From contig NC_065900.1 of assembly GCF_905147045.1 (NCBI RefSeq), positions 13,102,501 through 13,166,500 on the forward strand: a DNA stretch of 64,000 nucleotides. The letters run 5' to 3'. Source of the DNA: Nymphalis io (lineage: Eukaryota > Arthropoda > Insecta > Lepidoptera > Nymphalidae). Below the pieces are notes generated by a model, which saw nothing but the letters and a program-made list of their open reading frames with translations, did not search any database and was not told the origin of the DNA. The position numbers were made by a program, and so were the translations under genes. This document shows, piece after piece, positions 59,073-64,000 of the stretch (position 1 is its first letter; every line of letters begins with the position of its first letter).

Positions 59073-59648
59073 CTATATATAAAATACGATATTCTGATCC
59101 TTACACCGGTTCGTAACGCTTAATTATTAAATAAATGATGAATATACGATCTATTATAGAAGAACAGTCATATCCTAGACAATATCAATACAAGCCTTGA
59201 TAAGTACATCGGCGTTTATAGGCAGCATTTGATTCATTAAAATATGGTCTTGCACATCATTACGAAATTTCTTTAATAACGCTGATATAAAATTATAAAA
59301 CATATCCCTTAGTTTCGTTAGAATTTATTATAACGTCTTATATAATAGTATAAATATTTAGTATATACATCATCAATATATATTCGTACTAATTATTTTT
59401 TACTTAACAAAATTCGCGATTACACAAACCGCGGTCACAAAGCACATTGAACACCATGAGAATGGAAGTTTTTTATTAGATAATAAAAAAGGAAAGGCGT
59501 CCACTACTATAAGGTCAGTCGGTCACCGCTTCGGTCGGCACTTGAGTACTGTTAATTAATCACAAAGGTCAAAATTATATTGCCATTTGAAATATAAAAA
59601 AATATGACATATATTACGTCATTGAAAGCAAACGCGCCGGTAGGCCTG
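59073..59648. other. AT-rich DNA
   Basis: Nothing recognised. Confidence 0.5.
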
Positions 59649-59659
59649 TGCGCATGCGC
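59649..59659. promoter_or_regulatory. NRF1-type palindrome
   Basis: TGCGCATGCGC, a perfect NRF1 consensus, in a short CpG-richer block (AAACGCGCCGGTAGGCCTGT just before it). No exon is seen next to it. Confidence 0.35.
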
Positions 59660-59700
59660 TTTATGGGGAATACCATCACACATTAAGGCTCTGTGTTGCT

Positions 59701-59890
59701 GAATCTTAACTGAAGATTTTGGCTTCAAATACGGGCAAGAAATCCTGGCTTATGAGCTTAACCTGTGTTTATAATTCGTCACATGCTCGGCAGGAAATAA
59801 ATGCGAATATGTTGGATTAAAATCTGGCACATGTGTACCAATCCGCATTGGAGAAGCGTGGTGGAGCAAACTCCACGAGAAAGAGTTCTC
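59701..59890 (+). mobile_element. Family B SINE, old copy
   Basis: GAATCTTAACTGAAGATTTT, GGCTTCAAATACGGGCAAGA, ATCCGCATTGGAGAAGCGTG. Many substitutions, tail missing. Confidence 0.7.
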
Positions 59891-60028
59891 TTATTAGGAT
59901 AAATCCGTCTTTGTACACTATATTTTCTAGTTAAGTTAGTTTACTGCTTGTGTGATCTGTGTACAATAAAGACCTACAAAATATGTACCATTTTTTTGGC
60001 ACAATATGGTGCATATTTTTATGTAAGT

Positions 60029-60294
60029 AAACTGGGTAGGTACCACCCAATCATCAGATATTCTACCGCAAAACAGCAGTACTTGGTATTGTTGTGTTCC
60101 GGTTTGAAGGGTGAGTGAGCCAGTGTAATTACAGGCACAAGGGACATAACATCTTAGTTCCCAAGGTTGGTGGCGCATTGGTGATGTAAGCAATGGTAAA
60201 CATTTCTTACAATGCTAATGTATATTGGCATTGGTGACCACTTACCTTCAGGTGGCCCATATGCTCGTCCGCCTTACTATTCTATAAAAAAAAA
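60029..60294 (+). mobile_element. Family A repeat, lacking only its 5' end
   Basis: ACTGGGTAGGTACCACCCAA to GCCTTACTATTCTATAAAAA. Very close to the 2297-2588 and 17758-18047 copies, so relatively recent. The open frame 59936-60193 (-) is derived from it. Confidence 0.9.
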
Positions 60295-60460
60295 TGATAG
60301 GGAGGGTCATCATTTGACTCGTTCATTTATCTGCTCGAACATTTGAGCCTAAATGTCTCAACTGATCTCGACAATGCGAAAGATAAATAAGAGAGTTTAA
60401 GGCCTGTTCCTTTCTAAAGCCGCAGTTATTATTCTTTCTAATGATGTAATAGTTCATATT

Positions 60461-60535
60461 TGACTGTCCCGTTGGCTTAGTACCTAACATATACGGCTCC
60501 AGATCTCGAGGTGCCGGTTTCAAATCCCAGTATTA
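60461..60535 (+). mobile_element. tRNA-headed SINE fragment related to family C
   Basis: TGACTGTCCCGTTGGCTTAG (A box) and GGTGCCGGTTTCAAATCCCA (B box) in the spacing of a tRNA. Nothing of the family body follows. Confidence 0.55.
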
Positions 60536-61641
60536 ATTCTATTTTAATTTTCCTCTAAATAATATGAAAATTGCAATCTTGCAAAAATGAAATTTTCTTA
60601 ACAAAAAAAATCAATTATATTTATTTATATAACATAATATATTTTTCCACTATTATTATTAAGCAACTATTATTTATAAGAGCTGCAATAACACAGTGTA
60701 AAAACACGTTGATCGCCCTAACAACAGCTGAATACTATAGCATAGCATTTATATTGGAAATTATATATCAATCGAACATTCAACAGATATATACATACGA
60801 ATACATCTAAGCCTTCGCGATATATTATCATATGAACAAACGCCGTAAATTTAGTGATTAGCCGCTTCATACATAGTTATACAAACAAACATACATTAAG
60901 TTTATATTTGATTAATTCGCGTATGTAGTTTCATAATGCTGTTGTTGTTGGGTGTTTCGAATGCTATTTTCGGCTTGCTGAGCTAGTCTGGAATGATATT
61001 GCCATACCGTTAAACGTGCCTTAACTATTCTCTTTTATTATAAATTACCACAGTAAAAATTTATTTAAAAAATATTATATTGAATAAAAACAGTTAGTAG
61101 GTTTGTATAAGTAAGTTTTCACAACAAGTACATTAGAAAATAATTGGTACAGTATTTTTTCACTGATAGTTTTTGTGAAAAAAAAAATCATGGTGCTGGA
61201 TATACAAACATCCCCTAAGGTGATATAACTTTAACAAGCTCCTCTGGATGGATACTACCTAGTAATCAGCTATTGTACCGACAAACGACATGCCCACCCA
61301 TACGCAATTTTGCTAGTAATGACACTGTTTTAAAAAAAAATTTTATTTACAAGAAAACAAAACAAATTTGATATTGTCTTTATCCATCGCTGTGACGTAG
61401 TCCGCTCGTCAGGTGTGAAGCCAAAATTGATAACTATGAACACGAGAAAGATTTTTATCTTTTAAATGATCACATTAATAAGCATAAAACATATTTAATG
61501 TACACTGTGAGTCTCGTAACCGCTGTCCGTTACCGCGTTATGCAACTTATTGTTTTAAATTAAACTTCACCGGTCGCCGTTTAACATAACAATACACTCA
61601 TATTAAATAGCACATGTATATTTTTTGTTATCTCTAATATA
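60536..61641. other. AT-rich DNA
   Basis: No gene. A very diverged family A 5' piece is possible at 61231-61295 (TGGATGGATACTACCTAGTA). Confidence 0.45.
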
Positions 61642-61777
61642 TTGGTGGTGGCGGGGCTTCGCGTGATCCCATCTGGATTGGTACCACCGAATATTTCTTA
61701 CGCTTTCAATGTGTATGGACGGCCGTGACCACTTACCTGATGGGCTATTTGCCCGTCTGGATTTATATTAAAAAAAT
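61642..61777 (+). mobile_element. Family A, collapsed copy
   Basis: TTGGTGGTGGCGGGGCTTCG joins directly to ATTGGTACCACCGAATATTT, then GGCCGTGACCACTTACCTGA and an A run. The middle of the repeat is deleted. Confidence 0.6.
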
Positions 61778-62000
61778 GTCTAATTATTGATCTATTTCAA
61801 ATTACATTCTTGTAACGATTGGTTTGTTTAAGGTATAGTTTAATAAACTTTGAAGTTAATCTGTTTTTTTTTTTTAATTTATAAATGACCGAGGACAAGG
61901 ATCTCGGTGACGACGCTGAGACAGACACCGATAATGAAAACAATTAGAAGTTAATGTTATACTTTTAGCACTGCTACAGGTATAGGAGGATGTGATATTA

Positions 62001-62185
62001 TCCTTACTGATATTATAAACGCGAAACTCTGTTTGTTTGTTTGTTCGTGACGTATTTACACTTTAACTACTCAACCGGATCATCATGAAATTTTGCATTG
62101 GTACACTTTGCCAGAGGTACACAAAAGGACATACAGTACCCAACTCCTGCCCCTCTCCCGCGGGTGAAGGCGCGGCGAAAACTAG
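62001..62185 (+). mobile_element. Complete non-autonomous Helitron-like element, 185 bp
   Basis: Begins TCCTTACTGATATTATAAAC and ends CGGCGAAAACTAG. It sits between A (62000) and T (62186), the AT target used by Helitrons. A GC-only hairpin (CCGCG 62158-62162, loop GGTGAAGG, CGCGG 62171-62175) lies 6 nt before the terminal CTAG. No coding capacity. The TTTGTTTGTTTGTTCGTGAC stretch near the 5' end is typical of abundant lepidopteran copies. Confidence 0.8.
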
Positions 62186-62254
62186 TTAAGAATAAACATC
62201 AATTAAAAACATTATATATATTACTATACATAATATGCATTGTGTTACAAAAAT

Positions 62255-62558
62255 GCCGAGATGGCCCAATGGTTCGAACGCGTGAATCTTAACCGATGAT
62301 CGTGGGTTCAAGCCCGGGCAAGCACCACTGAATTTTCATGGGCTTAATTTGTGTTTATAATTCATCTCGTGGCTGACGGTGAAGGAAAACATCGTGAGGA
62401 AACCTGCATGTGTCTAATTTCATTGAAATCCTGCCACATGTGTATTCTGCCAACCCGCATTGGAGCAGTGTGGTGGAATAAGCTCCAAACCTTCTCCTCA
62501 AAAGGTAGAGGAGGCCTTAGCCCAGCAGTGGGACATGAACAGGCTGTTACTGTACTGT
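62255..62558 (+). mobile_element. Family B SINE, full length
   Basis: Head GCCGAGATGGCCCAATGGTT, B box GGGTTCAAGCCCGGGCAAGC (a near-perfect tRNA T arm), tail GGACATGAACAGGCTGTTAC. No clear target-site duplication. Open frames 62351-62560, 62362-62580 and most of 62460-62861 come from it. Confidence 0.92.
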
Positions 62559-63339
62559 GACAATAATGCGCTTCTGTCACTCGTTACGTTAATAGTAACT
62601 TCAATTATTTATCGGACAATCGGCTGTAAGCTCAAACCAAAATCAGATCATAACCAGGTATATTATGTATATAATAACGTACACCGTTATAATCAATTCA
62701 ATCAAATATACAACATCGTAAATAATCAATTAAAGTGCCATCAATGTACTGTTGAACTTTTCTGTACTAACAAACAGGTAACTCACCGCAGAACAAGCCC
62801 ATTTACATATGTGCCATTGCTTAATGGTTTAATGTTTCTTTTTATATATCTTCACTTTTAAATAAATAAATATATGTACGAGATCGACTTAATAATAGAA
62901 AAAAATATTATGAGGCCACACAAGATTAGTCATGATGAAAAATTATAATATTAATTAGTTAGAAAAAAAAGCTGAAACGACACAAATTAAGATTACTATT
63001 ACACTAGTTTTCATGTAAAGTTAAATGATAAAATATAACGGCCACGGTGGAAAGTAACCGGTATATGTCGTCAAGAGGGTCATGTAACTATACAGCTGAT
63101 TTTCCATCGTAATCTATTAATAGCCGCTGTGCTCATGGTATGTTTGTCCTTGCGCATTATCCATAGCACACGTAGCATCACGTAGGATCACGTCATAAAT
63201 GACAGATGCAGCCCATTGCAAGTTTCCTAATTCTATCGTTTAAGCCGATCACAGACTAGGCAAGAATCCCAACGACTCAAATGTTTGAGCGATATAACAA
63301 AACTGATTATTGAAATATTTTCTCACATTTCTTTTTTTT
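62559..63339. other. AT-rich DNA
   Basis: Nothing recognised. Confidence 0.5.
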
Positions 63340-63598
63340 GCCGAGATGGCCTAATAGTTAGAACGTGTGAATCATGGGTTCAAGCCCGGGCAAGCAACAG
63401 AATTGTCATGTGCTTAATTTGTGTTTATAATTCATCTCGTACTTGATGGTGAAGAAAACCGTCGTGAGGAAACCTGCATGTGTCTAATTTCACTGAAATT
63501 CTACTGATGTGTATTTCTACAAATCGCATTGGAGCAGCATGGTGGAATAAGCTCCAAATCTTCTCCTCCCAGCAGTGGGACATTCACAGGCTATTACT
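63340..63598 (+). mobile_element. Family B SINE with 12-bp target-site duplication
   Basis: Head GCCGAGATGGCCTAATAGTT, B box GGGTTCAAGCCCGGGCAAGC, and small deletions in the middle and near the tail. ATTTCTTTTTTT flanks it (63327-63338 and 63599-63610). Confidence 0.92.
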
Positions 63599-63610
63599 AT
63601 TTCTTTTTTT

Positions 63611-64000
63611 ATTTATATTTATAAAATGAAGACAGCCAAGCTAATAAATAGTCTAAGATTATAGTATCACATCTACACATATTCATTGAAATAAATCTAA
63701 CTATGCCTTACACTTGCAATACTTATTATAGGATCTCAGATGTTATTTTTCCCATACTGACTTACTCACTCTTATATAAAACACTGTTATTTCATGTGAA
63801 CATTAGATCTGTCAGAATTATATAAGTTACACTAATTGATACTTTGATTCACAGCAGATCTTACTTCTAAATAAGTAGTCAAAATATACTTTTTTATAAG
63901 TATGCAATAGCATAAGAATGAGTCCTTTGTAATCATCATGATACAAGAGTAAATTGAATGTAAATCACCAGATCAGAACGCTGATTCTACCGACAATAAC
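63611..64000. other. AT-rich DNA to the window end
   Basis: Nothing recognised. Confidence 0.5.

Noticed and set aside
62255..62330. Candidate tRNA at the head of a family B copy
   Set aside because: Same sequence heads every family B copy; only the promoter boxes are tRNA-like.

Overview
This is nuclear DNA from an insect, almost certainly a lepidopteran and probably a butterfly. The reasons are its AT-rich, gene-poor sequence, the many copies of short interspersed repeats of lepidopteran style (tRNA-headed SINEs and another short A/T-tailed repeat), a decayed mariner, Helitron-like ends with the CTAG|T signature, and an insect cholinergic gene locus. Almost all open frames above 60 codons are chance or repeat-derived. 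There is no bacterial gene, operon, CRISPR array or viral gene.

Two pieces of real protein-coding sequence are supported, both on the minus strand. The first is a complete, uninterrupted 602-codon reading frame for the vesicular acetylcholine transporter (VAChT, 8549-10357). The second is a 165-nt exon (33689-33853) whose peptide resembles the N-terminal region of insect choline acetyltransferase (ChAT). The ChAT exon lies about 23 kb upstream of VAChT in the direction of transcription and ends in a perfect splice donor. The remaining ChAT exons are not visible between VAChT and base 1, so they should lie beyond the left edge. This is the conserved 'cholinergic locus': VAChT nested in an early ChAT intron, same strand. 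ChAT makes acetylcholine in the cytosol and VAChT loads it into synaptic vesicles. Sequence upstream of the exon holds promoter-like clusters (YY1-like plus ETS sites near 34.66 kb; CCAAT, CRE and NRF1-half sites near 35.93-36.0 kb).

Layout: 1-8.5 kb, AT-rich DNA with MITE-like elements, a dead mariner (801-1997) and the VAChT 3' flank; 8.5-10.4 kb, VAChT; 10.4-33.7 kb, the large ChAT intron with SINEs; 33.7-36 kb, ChAT exon and its likely 5' region; 36-64 kb, intergenic or unknown, with many repeat copies, a LINE 3' end split by a repeat, a 192-bp (CATATA)n array, two CpG-rich NRF1-type palindromes (45.1 and 59.65 kb), a complete 185-bp Helitron-like element and several SINEs with intact target-site duplications.

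Repeat families used below: A = about 290-bp repeat, here oriented so that it ends in an A-rich tail; B = about 300-bp SINE with a tRNA-like head; C and D = two further tRNA-headed SINE families. The family letters are mine, not database names.
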